Shown here piece by piece: positions 1 through 8,443 of a DNA stretch of 64,000 bases. The translations under genes and the position numbers were made by a program. The number at the start of each line of letters is the position of its first letter. Position 1 is the stretch's first letter. The stretch is from positions 124,001-188,000 of the forward strand of contig NZ_JACYTP010000009.1 in the NCBI RefSeq assembly GCF_014841115.1, read 5' to 3'. Source of the DNA: Photobacterium arenosum (GTDB lineage Bacteria; Pseudomonadota; Gammaproteobacteria; Enterobacterales; Vibrionaceae). The notes under the pieces were generated by a model. It saw only the letters and a program-made list of their open reading frames with translations, was not told the DNA's origin and did not search any database.

Positions 1-345
1 AAGGTGAAAGCAAAGCCAATCGCGAAGGCCACATGCGGAATCGCCAGCATCGGAGAGAGCCAGGATTCTATACTCTGCCAGCGGCGGGAGCCCCAGTATC
101 TCTGCAGGATCAAGAAGGTAAAAGCTAATGCCAATAAAGTACTGATGACGCCAGTGGAAAGCGTCAGCAGAACAGAAGCAGACAAACCGGGCCAGGCTAA
201 TGCCTGGTAGAAAGCCTGTGGCCCGGGCTGAGTCAGGCCAGCAAAGGGTAACCAGGACAGGGCTGGCAGCAAAATGCCGAACAGGCCCGGTAATAACGGC
301 AAACAGCAGATCAACAGCGTGGCAATAAACATCAAGTACAACATA
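1..345 (-). CDS. ynjC: YnjC-like ABC transporter permease, N-terminal part (cut by window edge)
   Basis: The reverse strand stays open from an ATG at 345 to the window edge, giving 115 residues beginning MLYLMFIATLLICCLPLLPG. Two hydrophobic stretches are visible, the first at the N-terminus and the second around residues 55-75, followed by a segment (SPMLAIPHVAFAIGFAF) typical of binding-protein-dependent transport permeases. It lies 56 bases after the ynjB stop on the same strand, as in the E. coli ynjABCDE operon, so it should be the inner-membrane channel for the YnjB-bound substrate. The substrate is not known. The call rests on this partial sequence and on the neighbour. Confidence 0.8.
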
Positions 346-401
346 TTGCAACGTTCGCCTAGTGGGTGTCAGGGATAAACTTACAGGGTGTCAGGAAACG
401 C

Positions 402-1595
402 TCAGTGTCCATATTTTTGCTGCCAGGCGGCCTCCAGCGCAGTTTGCCAGCTAGGGTGTGGCTCAGGGATTGCACGATACAGTTCTAAACTTTGTGCTTG
501 GTCGGCTCCCATAGCCTCCGGTGTCAGCACGGCAGGATCACCCCAGATCTGAATATTTGCTTTTCGTTGTTGCGCTTCAGGGCTCATGAGAAAGTTAATC
601 ACAACCCGGGCACCTGCTTTCGCGCTGGCATTCCAGGGGATGGCCAGAAAATGAATGTTAGAGAGGGCGCCTTGCTCAAAGGCAAATGCCTTGGCTGACT
701 CAGGCAGATCACCGCGTTCAATCGCTGCTTTGGCCTCATTCGGGTTAAAGGTGATGGCAACCAGAAGCTGCCTGTCATCTAACAGTTGCATCATTTCCGT
801 TGAACTGGCCGGAAAGCGTTTTCCCTGCTGCCAGGCAACGGCATGGAGCTGATTGAGGTACTTCCAGAGAGGCGCTGTGAGGCGAGCGAATTTCTTTTCA
901 TCCGTTGTCGGGTCAATGGGCTCATAGAGCGCCGGCGCCGCGTTGGTCAGCTCAATCAATGCGGCCTTTAAAAAACTGGTGCCATGAAATGCAGGCGGCT
1001 GCGGGTAGGTCACTTTGCCCGGAAAGGCGACGGCCAGACTTAACAGTTCAGCAAAACTATTGGGTGGGTTGCTTAATGTCTGGCTGTCATGGATGAAGAC
1101 CAGTTGTCCTACCCCCCAGGGGGCTTCGAGACCTTCTGTGCTTTCGGTAAAATCTTCATAGACGGGCAGTTGTTTATCGACCAGCTCCCAGTTGGGTAGC
1201 TGGGCGACAAACGGGCCATCCAATAAGTGATTGGCTTTCATGGTGCGGAAGTTTTCGCCATTGATCCAAACCATATCGACGCTGCCGCCGGTTTGTTTGC
1301 CGGCCGCTTTTTCCGCTAACAGTCGCTGTGAGGTTTCAGCGATGTCGGCCACTTTGACATGGTTGAGCGTAATGTCATAACGACTCTTTACTTCGCGGGC
1401 AACCCATCTTAAATAGCTGTTGATGGGCTGGCTGCCTCCCCAGGCATTGAAGAAAACAGTCTGTCCGCGCGCTTCTTGTTCAATCGCATCCCAGCTCATC
1501 TCGGCGATGGGCGAGGTTTCAGTTTGTGCTTCATTTGCCAGAGCAGGCATAGCCGCTGCGATTGCCAACCCAAGTGCTATCCATGTCATTTTCAT
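402..1595 (-). CDS. ynjB: YnjB-like ABC transporter periplasmic substrate-binding protein
   Basis: 397 residues with a Sec signal peptide (MKMTWIALGLAIAAAMPALA, cleavage near residue 20) and an extended solute-binding fold. The segments TVFFNAWGGSQPINSYLRW and VDMVWINGENF are characteristic of the YnjB family, and the length matches the family (about 390). It should capture an unidentified solute in the periplasm and deliver it to the YnjC permease encoded just downstream. Its start overlaps the stop of the preceding oxidoreductase gene by 4 bases (ATGA type), so the two are translationally coupled. The family's real substrate is unknown; thiamine- or sulfur-related roles sometimes suggested are not shown here. 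Confidence 0.85.
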   Translation of the reverse strand: MKMTWIALGLAIAAAMPALANEAQTETSPIAEMSWDAIEQEARGQTVFFNAWGGSQPINSYLRWVAREVKSRYDITLNHVKVADIAETSQRLLAEKAAGKQTGGSVDMVWINGENFRTMKANHLLDGPFVAQLPNWELVDKQLPVYEDFTESTEGLEAPWGVGQLVFIHDSQTLSNPPNSFAELLSLAVAFPGKVTYPQPPAFHGTSFLKAALIELTNAAPALYEPIDPTTDEKKFARLTAPLWKYLNQLHAVAWQQGKRFPASSTEMMQLLDDRQLLVAITFNPNEAKAAIERGDLPESAKAFAFEQGALSNIHFLAIPWNASAKAGARVVINFLMSPEAQQRKANIQIWGDPAVLTPEAMGADQAQSLELYRAIPEPHPSWQTALEAAWQQKYGH

Positions 1596-3826
1596 TGCTG
1601 ATCCTTACTTTCCTGCAGATGAGCTTTCAGATTGTCGCTCTGTGATTTTTGTTGATGGCCGTTGTCGCCACCTCGCCGCCAGCGATGAAATCTCTCCAGC
1701 AATGCCAAAACCCGTTCCGGTTTATTGGCATTTTTCCATACACCTGCTGTGTATTTATTGGCTTCACTCATAGTGGGGTAAGGGTGAACCGTACCCAGAA
1801 TTTTGTTCAATCCAAGCCCGTGTTTCATTGCCAGGGTAAACTCCGCGAGAAGTTCTCCGGCCTGGTTACCCACAATGGTGGCACCGAGGATGGTATCTTT
1901 CCCTTTTGGGGTCAATACTTTAATAAAACCATAGTCTTCACCGTCAGCAATTGCGCGATCTAAATCATTCAATTCATACTGAGTGGTTTCCGCGTCTATG
2001 CCCTGAGCTTGTGCTTCTTTCTCATTAATGCCCACACGAGCGACTTCGGGAGCCGTATAAGTCACGGCAGGCAGGACACGGTAATCCACTTTGAATGACT
2101 TAAACTGTCCGAACAGGCTGTTTACAGCCGCATACCAAGCCTGGTGTGCGGCGGCATGCGTTAACTGGAACGGGCCGGCAACATCTCCGACGGCGAAAAT
2201 ATTGGGATAGCGGGTTTGCAGGTATTCGTTAACGTCTATGGTTTTGCGTTCGTTCAGCGTGATGCCAAGTTCTTCCAGGCCAAAACCTGTAACATTGGCC
2301 ACACGGCCTAACGCCAGGATGACCGCATCAAATTCAACCTGATGCTGCTGTCCGTGATTATCCTCAAGGATGACATACTGAAGGGCTTCGCCGGAATCCG
2401 ACGTTGCAGCGTCAAATTTTACCGCTTTGTGTTGCAGTTTAATGTCTACGCCGTCTTTCATCAGGCTGTCCTGAACCCGCTTTGCCACGTCTGCATCTTC
2501 CCGGACCAAGAGCTGATCTGTCATTTCAACCTGAGTGACCTGGCTGCCCAGGCGCTGAAAACTCTGTGCCAGTTCGCAGCCAATCGGGCCGCCACCCAGC
2601 ACAAGCAGCTTTTTGGGTTGCTCTGTGATGGACCACAAGGTGTCTGAGGTCAGATAGCGTACTTTTTCAATACCCTCGATGGGCGGTACAACAGGTCGGG
2701 CACCGGTGGCTATAACTATGTTGCGTGTCGTGATGCGTGTGCCGTTGACTTCCACTTCCCAGGGAGAAAGGATACGCGCTTCGCCCTGAATGCAGTTTAC
2801 CCCAAGCTCAGAGTAACGTTCGACGGAATCATGCGGTTCTATCCCTTTGATAACACGGTGAATACGTTGCATGACAGCAGGAAAATCCACCTGGGCTGGC
2901 TGGCTGCGAATCCCGAACTCCGGTGCCCGGGTGATAGTATGCAGAGTATGTGCGGCCCGGATCAGCGCCTTAGACGGTACGCAGCCGGTATTCAGGCAGT
3001 CACCGCCCATTTGGTGTTTTTCAATCAGAGTGACTTTGGCTTTGACGGCTGCGGCAATATAGGCGCTGACCAGCCCGCCGGCACCGGCACCGATCACAAC
3101 CATGTTCTGATCAAAACGCTCAGGTTTTTGCCAGCCTTGATAGACCCTCCGCTGTTGGACGAAGGCCATGACTGCTTTGGCGATAAAGGGAAAAATACCC
3201 AGCAAAACCAAGGACAGCAGAACAGGCAAAGAAATCAGCCCGGACAGCGACTGAATCTCACCCAGCTGTGTCCCGGCATTTAGGTAGACAGCGGTACCTG
3301 GCAGCATACCTAACTGGCTTACCCAATAAAACTGACGCGGGCGCATAGGTGTCAGGCCCATCAGCAGGTTTACCAGAAAAAAGGGAACGACGGGAATTAA
3401 ACGCAGCGTAAAGAGGTAAAAAGCGCCGTCTTTTTCTATGCCACGATTAATCGCGGCCAGACGCAGGCCAAATTTGCGTTGCACCCAGTCTCGCAATAAG
3501 AACCGACTGGCCAGAAATGCCAGTGTCGCTCCGATGGAGCTGGCAAAAGAGACGATAAGCAGGCTCCACCAGAAACCGAACAGTGCAGCGCCAAGCAGCG
3601 TCATGATGGCGGCCCCAGGGAAGGACAAGGCCGTCATGACAACATAAATGAGGAAGAAAAGTCCGCTGGAGAGCAGAGGGTTTGCGGTAATGGTTGCCTG
3701 TAACGAATGCTGGTAAACCTTAGCCTGTTCCAGAGTGAAATAATCGCCGAGATCGAAAGCGAACCAGGCCACGATGGCGCTGACGATGAATGTCAGCAAT
3801 AAGGGTTTTTTCATATTTTTCATCAT
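1592..3826 (-). CDS. DedA/TVP38-type membrane domain fused to FAD-dependent pyridine nucleotide-disulfide oxidoreductase
   Basis: 744 residues in two parts. Residues 5-225 form a TVP38/TMEM64 (SNARE-associated, DedA-like) membrane domain with about six hydrophobic segments and the motif LRLIPVVPFFLVN (141-153). Residues 240-710 form a class I flavoprotein disulfide reductase: FAD motif GAGAGG (246-251), redox pair in GGDCLNTGCVPSK (Cys277 and Cys282), NAD(P)H-binding GGGPIG, second FAD motif IFAVGD and a C-terminal dimerisation domain. It resembles mercuric reductase and dihydrolipoamide dehydrogenase but has neither an N-terminal metal-binding domain nor a C-terminal vicinal Cys pair, so mercuric reductase is unlikely. 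The order ynjA-this-ynjB suggests a redox partner for the AhpD-like protein. The substrate is unknown. Confidence 0.88.
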   Translation of the reverse strand: MMKNMKKPLLLTFIVSAIVAWFAFDLGDYFTLEQAKVYQHSLQATITANPLLSSGLFFLIYVVMTALSFPGAAIMTLLGAALFGFWWSLLIVSFASSIGATLAFLASRFLLRDWVQRKFGLRLAAINRGIEKDGAFYLFTLRLIPVVPFFLVNLLMGLTPMRPRQFYWVSQLGMLPGTAVYLNAGTQLGEIQSLSGLISLPVLLSLVLLGIFPFIAKAVMAFVQQRRVYQGWQKPERFDQNMVVIGAGAGGLVSAYIAAAVKAKVTLIEKHQMGGDCLNTGCVPSKALIRAAHTLHTITRAPEFGIRSQPAQVDFPAVMQRIHRVIKGIEPHDSVERYSELGVNCIQGEARILSPWEVEVNGTRITTRNIVIATGARPVVPPIEGIEKVRYLTSDTLWSITEQPKKLLVLGGGPIGCELAQSFQRLGSQVTQVEMTDQLLVREDADVAKRVQDSLMKDGVDIKLQHKAVKFDAATSDSGEALQYVILEDNHGQQHQVEFDAVILALGRVANVTGFGLEELGITLNERKTIDVNEYLQTRYPNIFAVGDVAGPFQLTHAAAHQAWYAAVNSLFGQFKSFKVDYRVLPAVTYTAPEVARVGINEKEAQAQGIDAETTQYELNDLDRAIADGEDYGFIKVLTPKGKDTILGATIVGNQAGELLAEFTLAMKHGLGLNKILGTVHPYPTMSEANKYTAGVWKNANKPERVLALLERFHRWRRGGDNGHQQKSQSDNLKAHLQESKDQQ

Positions 3827-3829
3827 TGA

Positions 3830-4441
3830 TTATCTGCGTTGCTGTTGGTTTGCATTGCCATTCGACGGCTCTTGTTTTTGCTCAGTGTGTTTATGATCCT
3901 TTGTTAAAGGAATAGTGCAAAACGCCTGAGAAGGGACATCTAACGCAGTATTAAATTTCGCAGACAGGTTTTGAAAGCTGACTAATGCGGTTAACTCAAC
4001 GATAGCATCTTCGTCATACCACTGTTTGAGGTCATCAATCATTGCTGATGTGACTTTCATGCCTGTTACAGTCATGGCTTCTGTATATGCAAGGACAGCT
4101 TTTTCTTGTGTATCGAACAGCGGGCTTTGCTGCCAATCAGGCAGAGATTGTACTTTTTCTACAGACTGGCACCGCTGCGCCAGTCGCATACCGTTGGCAT
4201 CTATGCAGAATGCGCAGTCATTTAACTGTGAAACACGTACACAAACCAAGGAACGTATCACATCGGATACAGGGGATCGCTTTCGGTCGAGATAGCCAAA
4301 AAAACTGGCAACCAGATAAAAGAGGAAGGGGCGGCGTCCCCAAAGCAAAGCCGGGTTCAGGGGTTTGCCAAAGTGCCGTGTCTGCAGCCAGAGCAGTGGA
4401 CGGATTAAGATCGAATAATGCTGTTTTGTGGTGATGCGCAC
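3830..4441 (-). CDS. ynjA: YnjA-like carboxymuconolactone decarboxylase / AhpD-family protein
   Basis: 203 residues. The core (about 60-180) carries the AhpD signature LNDCAFCIDANG, that is Cys-x-x-Cys followed by the family's polar residues; this pair is the peroxidatic/resolving dithiol in AhpD enzymes. E. coli YnjA belongs to the same family and also heads the ynj operon. The gene ends 3 bases before the flavoprotein fusion, so all four genes (this, fusion, ynjB, ynjC) look like one transcript. A hydrophilic Gln/Asn/Lys-rich tail (180-203) is an addition to the domain. Peroxidase or thiol-disulfide activity is inferred from the family; the reductant could be the adjacent flavoprotein. Confidence 0.8.
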   Translation of the reverse strand: MRITTKQHYSILIRPLLWLQTRHFGKPLNPALLWGRRPFLFYLVASFFGYLDRKRSPVSDVIRSLVCVRVSQLNDCAFCIDANGMRLAQRCQSVEKVQSLPDWQQSPLFDTQEKAVLAYTEAMTVTGMKVTSAMIDDLKQWYDEDAIVELTALVSFQNLSAKFNTALDVPSQAFCTIPLTKDHKHTEQKQEPSNGNANQQQRR

Positions 4442-4531
4442 CTGAAGCTCTCCGGATAAAGCGATTTAATAACACGACCGCGGATACCCGGACAAATTTC
4501 AGAAAACAGTCAAATTTGTGTGTTCTTGTTG

Positions 4532-4924
4532 TTAATTGACTGAAAGTTGAACACTGCGAGGGGCAAGGTGGTTCGCCGCTGTTTTAGGTTCGTGCTGTTC
4601 CAGCAACAAATAACTGCTTGCTATTACAGGTAGAAGTGCAACGAGCATGGTTTTGCCGATATGATAATTTCGGTACCAGTGTTTACGTGCTTTGACTTTC
4701 AATATGATGCCCCAGAAAAAAAGCAGCATATTGAGCGCAGAAGCAATAATGCTGGGGATCAGCACCTCGTTAACGTTAACTGCGTCAGTGTGCACAAGTG
4801 CGACAAGAAAGGCCGGAGGTAACAAACTGATGAAGACCAGGTAACGCATTAGTCTTGGCCATTTACAGAATTTGTCTCTGAAGATGTTGTCAGTCTGACC
4901 CGGAAACGGCGATGACGAACGCAT
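4532..4924 (-). CDS. Small inner-membrane protein of unknown function
   Basis: 130 residues when started at the ATG at 4924, which follows an excellent ribosome site (AAGGGAGG, 4 bases upstream); an ATG 33 bases earlier has none. Three hydrophobic stretches are visible: LMRYLVFISLLPPAFLVAL, VLIPSIIASALNMLLFFWGI, and MLVALLPVIASSYLLLEQ, each followed by basic residues. I do not recognise the family. It lies between the ynj operon and tfoY on the same strand but with about 90 bases after its stop and about 200 before its start, so it is probably its own unit. Confidence 0.6.
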   Translation of the reverse strand: MRSSSPFPGQTDNIFRDKFCKWPRLMRYLVFISLLPPAFLVALVHTDAVNVNEVLIPSIIASALNMLLFFWGIILKVKARKHWYRNYHIGKTMLVALLPVIASSYLLLEQHEPKTAANHLAPRSVQLSVN

Positions 4925-5035
4925 GAAACCTCCCTTGGGTGGTGGCAAAACATACATTCTAAAGGTGACAGAGCTGAAGGGAAGCTAACTGATAATCTTG
5001 TAACTTGCGTTTGTGAGTTGAGTCTTCATTTTACA

Positions 5036-5060
5036 CAGCCCTGACGGAGCGTCAGGGCTG
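5036..5060 (-). terminator. Hairpin downstream of tfoY, probable terminator
   Basis: A perfect 10-bp stem (CAGCCCTGAC / GTCAGGGCTG) with a 5-base loop sits 62 bases after the tfoY stop. On the minus strand it is followed by TGTAAAATG, a weak T-tract, so termination may be partial. Confidence 0.5.
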
Positions 5061-5121
5061 GAAAGCAGGTTATAAACCGTCAGCGTTCATCACAGGTAAT
5101 GAAACACTGACAGGGGAAACC

Positions 5122-5736
5122 TTAATGATGAGCACTTGAAGCTGATGTTTCCAGCTTTGACAATAGCTCATTTCGGCGTTGTGGGGTAATAACAGACCAG
5201 TGTTTACCACTGACTGCACCTTCCAATGCCCAGAGCAGATCCAGACTCAATGACTCGTGATGAGATTCCTGCAACGCTTGGAAAGCACCAATAGCACCGA
5301 CCTCGAAGAGTTGATCAACAGAACTGATACCGGCTTTTTTGAGCATACGCTCATTGGCCAGACGCAGGTTAGGCAGATCTTTAATGCGATTAGGGCTAGC
5401 CTGCAGTTTTTTCTCTTTATCCGCCTGGGCAGCATTCAGAGAACGTTCTGCATGTTCCAGGATAACATCAGGGGTTTCCCACCAGTTATCCGGAATGGCA
5501 TAGTGCTTCGTAACAACAGGAAAACCGCGTTTCTGGTAGACGTACGGTTTGAGGTCTGCTTGTTTGAAGGCTTCTTCATTTCTCGCATTAGCGCGCAGAT
5601 GCAGCTTGTTGTTAACAACTAGAGCGAACATCGTTTCACCTGCGAAAATGCCAAACCCGCCAAACATAGAGCGAGATTTTATTTGACCAAATTTCTCAAA
5701 TAAACGAATTGAATCTTTCAGTAATGGTTTGTCCAT
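5122..5736 (-). CDS. tfoY: TfoY, TfoX/Sxy-family regulator under c-di-GMP riboswitch control
   Basis: 204 residues starting at MDKPLLKDS (ATG at 5736); an in-frame ATG ten codons upstream gives a less likely N-terminal extension. The N-terminal TfoX domain has the hallmark SRSMFGGFGIFAGETMFALV (about 21-40) and the C-terminal TfoX domain the segment LRLANERMLKKAGI. Vibrio species have two such proteins: TfoX (competence, chitin) and TfoY (motility, type VI secretion). Two things identify this as TfoY: the GEMM-I riboswitch 130 bases upstream, and the purR gene next door, both as at V. cholerae VC1721-VC1722. It acts as a cytoplasmic activator linked to c-di-GMP level. Confidence 0.9.
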   Translation of the reverse strand: MDKPLLKDSIRLFEKFGQIKSRSMFGGFGIFAGETMFALVVNNKLHLRANARNEEAFKQADLKPYVYQKRGFPVVTKHYAIPDNWWETPDVILEHAERSLNAAQADKEKKLQASPNRIKDLPNLRLANERMLKKAGISSVDQLFEVGAIGAFQALQESHHESLSLDLLWALEGAVSGKHWSVITPQRRNELLSKLETSASSAHH

Positions 5737-5865
5737 GCTTCTTTTCTCGGCAATTATTTTCAACAAAAGAAGTCACTTAACAAAGGAGCGAGGATTCAAT
5801 TATGCACAAGATTATGAATGCTTTGTCATAGCTATGACAAAAACAGTCTATAATCTTCACTTCAT

Positions 5866-5966
5866 CCATCGGCAACCCCGCTACCATGAGTAAAAGCTAA
5901 TCAAGCAGTTACTTTTAGGCCGGAAGCTTTGCGTCCCATTCTTTCAAATGGTTTGCCTTGTTCGTG
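5866..5966 (-). promoter_or_regulatory. Cyclic di-GMP-I (GEMM-I) riboswitch
   Basis: The minus strand reads as a textbook GEMM-I aptamer: 5' CACG...GGCAAACCATT, a GAAA tetraloop (TTTGAAAGAATG), GGGACGCAAAGC, CCGGCCTAA, a variable P3 arm, then GGTAGCGGGGTTGCCGATGG. These blocks match the V. cholerae Vc2 aptamer nearly base for base. Between it and the tfoY ATG (5737-5865) lies a likely expression platform: a 20-base perfect palindrome (TTTGTCATAGCTATGACAAA, 5822-5841) inside a longer stem closed by GATTAT/ATAATC. The aptamer is recognised with high confidence; whether it switches transcription or translation is not visible. Confidence 0.95.
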
Positions 5967-6020
5967 ACTGTTTAATCATATATCAATAAGACTAATTTGA
6001 TATGGATCGCACAAAAAAAT

Positions 6021-6036
6021 TGTGAGGCTAATCGCA
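6021..6036. promoter_or_regulatory. Candidate CRP site upstream of tfoY
   Basis: TGTGA-N6-TCGCA matches the CRP consensus (TGTGA-N6-TCACA) at 9 of 10 positions. It lies about 55 bases before the riboswitch 5' end, and a -10-like TATGAT follows toward tfoY, so it is well placed to activate that transcript. Confidence 0.4.
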
Positions 6037-6118
6037 ATAAAAATCGTATAAATTTTACAGAATGCGATGCATTGTCTCATTAATTCCCCCATGGCGTAGT
6101 AATATTCCATATGCAAAT

Positions 6119-6146
6119 AGCCGATAGTCAAATTAATATCGGCTGC
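6119..6146 (-). terminator. Hairpin after purR
   Basis: AGCCGATA and TATCGGCT form an 8-bp stem 35 bases after the purR stop. The T-tract that follows on the minus strand is poor, so this is a probable but weak terminator separating purR from the tfoY promoter region. Confidence 0.4.
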
Positions 6147-6180
6147 ACGCTACATCACATGGAGGAAAATCGTTTATTTT

Positions 6181-7185
6181 TTACGTGATTCGTTTTACAG
6201 AATGGCGGACAACTAATTCCGGATTGATTTCAAATGTCTGGAAATCGTGACTTTTGCTTTTCACTCTTTCCATCAGGATTCCCACTGCCGTTTTGCCCAA
6301 ACGCCGCTTCGGCTGGTGGATAGTGGTCAAGGGTGGGGAGAAGTAAGGGGCCAGATCTATATTGTCATAACCGATAATAGAAACATCTTCAGGCACTCTC
6401 ACGCCGGCTTGCTCAAACGTGCTGATTAATGCCATGGCCATAATGTCATTGAAACAAAAAATGGCTGTTGGACGATCTTTCATAGCAATAAATTCATTGG
6501 CTGCAACAACTGCAGATTCACATTCGAAATCACCTTCAAGAATCCAGCTATCATTGACAGTCAGACCCGCTTCGCGCATCGCTTTATTAAAACCTTTCAG
6601 CCTTTCACGGCAGGTGGATTTATCTTTCTGGCCAGACAAGCAGCCGATTTTAGTGTGTCCATTGTCAATAAAATGGCGGGTTGCCAGGTAACCGCCCAGC
6701 TCAGCGTTATCTTGTATATTGTCCGTTTTGGGGCGGGCCGGACCCCAGTCCATGATCACCATAGGCAGATCAGGCTGTCGTTCTAATTGTTCCAGCAACT
6801 GATCATCCAGATCAGAGCACATGACCAGTAGCCCGTCGACGCGTTTTTCAGACAGCATGCGCAGATAATCTTTTTGCTTGTGGAGATTACCTTCAGTGTT
6901 ACAAAGGATCAGCGTATATCCTGCCTTATAGCAGTATTCCTCGACACCATGCACCAACTCTGCAAAAAATGGATTGGTCGATTTGGTCACCAACATGCCG
7001 ATTGTACTGGTCGTGTTGCATTTCAGGCTGCGTGCGACAGCACTAGGCGCATAATTCAGCTCCTCAACTGCAGTCAGGACTTTCTTCTGTGTCGCCTCCG
7101 CTACGAAGCGGGTTTTGTTGATCACGTGTGAAACTGTGGTTGTCGATACACCAGCCATACGTGCAACATCTTTAATGGTTGCCAT
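6181..7185 (-). CDS. purR: PurR, LacI-family purine repressor
   Basis: 334 residues, the normal PurR length. The N-terminal helix-turn-helix reads [20 protein letters not shown] with the hinge helix around VARSLK; the rest is a periplasmic-binding-protein-like corepressor domain with family segments [31 protein letters not shown] and [15 protein letters not shown]. PurR binds hypoxanthine or guanine and then represses purine biosynthesis operons. The neighbour tfoY is the same as in V. cholerae. No perfect PUR box was seen in front; an imperfect match (GCAACGTTTCTC near 7494) might allow autoregulation. The leader holds a strong intrinsic hairpin (see 7248-7277). Confidence 0.93.
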   Translation of the reverse strand: MATIKDVARMAGVSTTTVSHVINKTRFVAEATQKKVLTAVEELNYAPSAVARSLKCNTTSTIGMLVTKSTNPFFAELVHGVEEYCYKAGYTLILCNTEGNLHKQKDYLRMLSEKRVDGLLVMCSDLDDQLLEQLERQPDLPMVIMDWGPARPKTDNIQDNAELGGYLATRHFIDNGHTKIGCLSGQKDKSTCRERLKGFNKAMREAGLTVNDSWILEGDFECESAVVAANEFIAMKDRPTAIFCFNDIMAMALISTFEQAGVRVPEDVSIIGYDNIDLAPYFSPPLTTIHQPKRRLGKTAVGILMERVKSKSHDFQTFEINPELVVRHSVKRIT

Positions 7186-7247
7186 AGTTGTTCTTCTAGT
7201 CTTCAGGCCCTTTGGGCCTCTTTGAGTCTTAATGTTGGCCAGACGTT

Positions 7248-7277
7248 AAAAAGCCGCTTTATGCATAAGAAAGCGGC
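7248..7277 (-). terminator. Intrinsic terminator or attenuator in front of purR
   Basis: On the minus strand GCCGCTTT and AAAGCGGC form an 8-bp stem with a 9-base loop, followed immediately by TTTTT. It sits 63 bases upstream of the purR ATG and reads in the purR direction, so it either ends a transcript coming from 7620-7280 or attenuates purR. Confidence 0.7.
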
Positions 7278-7621
7278 AAGAAATGAATGACTCAGGCCTG
7301 GTCGTTAATCATGTTCTATCGGTGTTGTGCCATCTGACAATGTCTTGAAAAGATACCCACAACGCACTGTAAAAGAGAACCCGAAGGCTATCGCCCAAGG
7401 GAGCGTAAACCGGATAAAAGTTTGACCGCCATTACGCTTCGTTTCATCGGTTAATCGCTTGCGATCACATTTTACTGAGACTCACGCACAGTGCAACGTT
7501 TCTCTTGTTGAGTGGAATGATTCTTGATAGAGGTCAATAATAGGATGCAACAATTGTACGCAATTTTAGTGGTGTAAAATCAGCAGAAGGCACAGTTGAA
7601 TGTGCCTCATGGTTTGTGGCG
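7278..7621 (-). other. 344-bp intergenic stretch; possible small RNA or purR leader
   Basis: No protein-coding frame is convincing here. On the minus strand it begins with a stem AGGCACA/TGTGCCT just after hutD (7590-7608), probably the hutD terminator, then a promoter-like element (TTGCGT, 15 bases, TATTAT at 7531-7557 region), and it ends at the strong terminator 7248-7277. A transcript of about 250 bases could therefore be made, either a stand-alone RNA or an attenuated purR leader. This is inferred from the promoter and terminator arrangement only. Confidence 0.3.
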
Positions 7622-8443
7622 TTATGCCGACAGGACGACAGGGAAATGCCCGCGCGGGTGAGTCTCTATGATAACAGGGGCACCATACACGGATTGGATA
7701 TGTTCCGCTGTTAATGTGTGCCAGGCATCGCCATCTGCTTGTATTTTACCGTGGTTGAGTAAGATCAAACGATCGGCATACTCAGCAGCGAGATTCAGGT
7801 CGTGAATAACAAGAATGACCGCGGCGCCATTGTCTGCCATTTTTTTTGCCAGACTTAAGCAAGTTTGCTGATGGGCAAGATCTAAAGCAGAGGTGGGTTC
7901 ATCCAGCATTAATAGACATTGATCACCGGCAGCGCTGAGTTGCGTCAGTACCCTTGCAAAGTGGACACGTTGTTTCTCTCCACCGGAAAGTGAAGGATAA
8001 AGCCGCTGGCTGAGATGACTGATACCCACATCGGCCATTTTTTGACGCGTTATGTGCTGGCTTTCTTTAAGACTGAGCTTTAAGGGCATAGTGCCCAATT
8101 CTGCAACTTCCTGAGCGGTAAAACCAAAAGACAGCGTACTGTGCTGAGGGAGCACGCCCATATGATGCGCCAGACGGTGGGCATCCCAGTTTTTACGATG
8201 CTCACCAAAGATGTAGATATTGCCTTTGGCATGCATTTCCCCCGATAACACTTTCAGCAAAGTACTCTTACCGGCACCATTAGGTCCGAGTAAAGCGGTC
8301 AGCTCACCACTGCGAAAACTAATGCTCAGATTATCGAGCAACACTTTACCGCCCAGTGCCAGCGACAGTTTCTCGGCCGATATTGCCACTGGCAGGTTTC
8401 TGGCAGCTTGCTTTTTGGGTTGACATATTATGTGGTGGATCAT
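7622..8443 (-). CDS. hutD: HutD, heme ABC transporter ATP-binding protein
   Basis: 273 residues of ABC ATPase: Walker A GPNGAGKST, Q-loop VLPQHSTLSF, signature LSGGEKQR, Walker B CLLMLDEPTSALD and the switch His in VIHDLNLA. It is most like HmuV/HutD, which powers import of heme across the inner membrane with HutC. Its start overlaps the hutC stop by 4 bases, so it is coupled to hutC. About 20 residues precede the ABC core, slightly more than usual. In V. cholerae these genes follow tonB1-exbB1-exbD1; no tonB or exb genes are present here. Confidence 0.92.
   Translation of the reverse strand: MIHHIICQPKKQAARNLPVAISAEKLSLALGGKVLLDNLSISFRSGELTALLGPNGAGKSTLLKVLSGEMHAKGNIYIFGEHRKNWDAHRLAHHMGVLPQHSTLSFGFTAQEVAELGTMPLKLSLKESQHITRQKMADVGISHLSQRLYPSLSGGEKQRVHFARVLTQLSAAGDQCLLMLDEPTSALDLAHQQTCLSLAKKMADNGAAVILVIHDLNLAAEYADRLILLNHGKIQADGDAWHTLTAEHIQSVYGAPVIIETHPRGHFPVVLSA

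Noticed and set aside
1592..3826. Flavoprotein fusion as the mercuric reductase missing from the mer operon
   Set aside because: It lacks the N-terminal metal-binding domain and the C-terminal vicinal Cys pair of MerA, is fused to a DedA-like domain and lies 45 kb away in the ynj operon.
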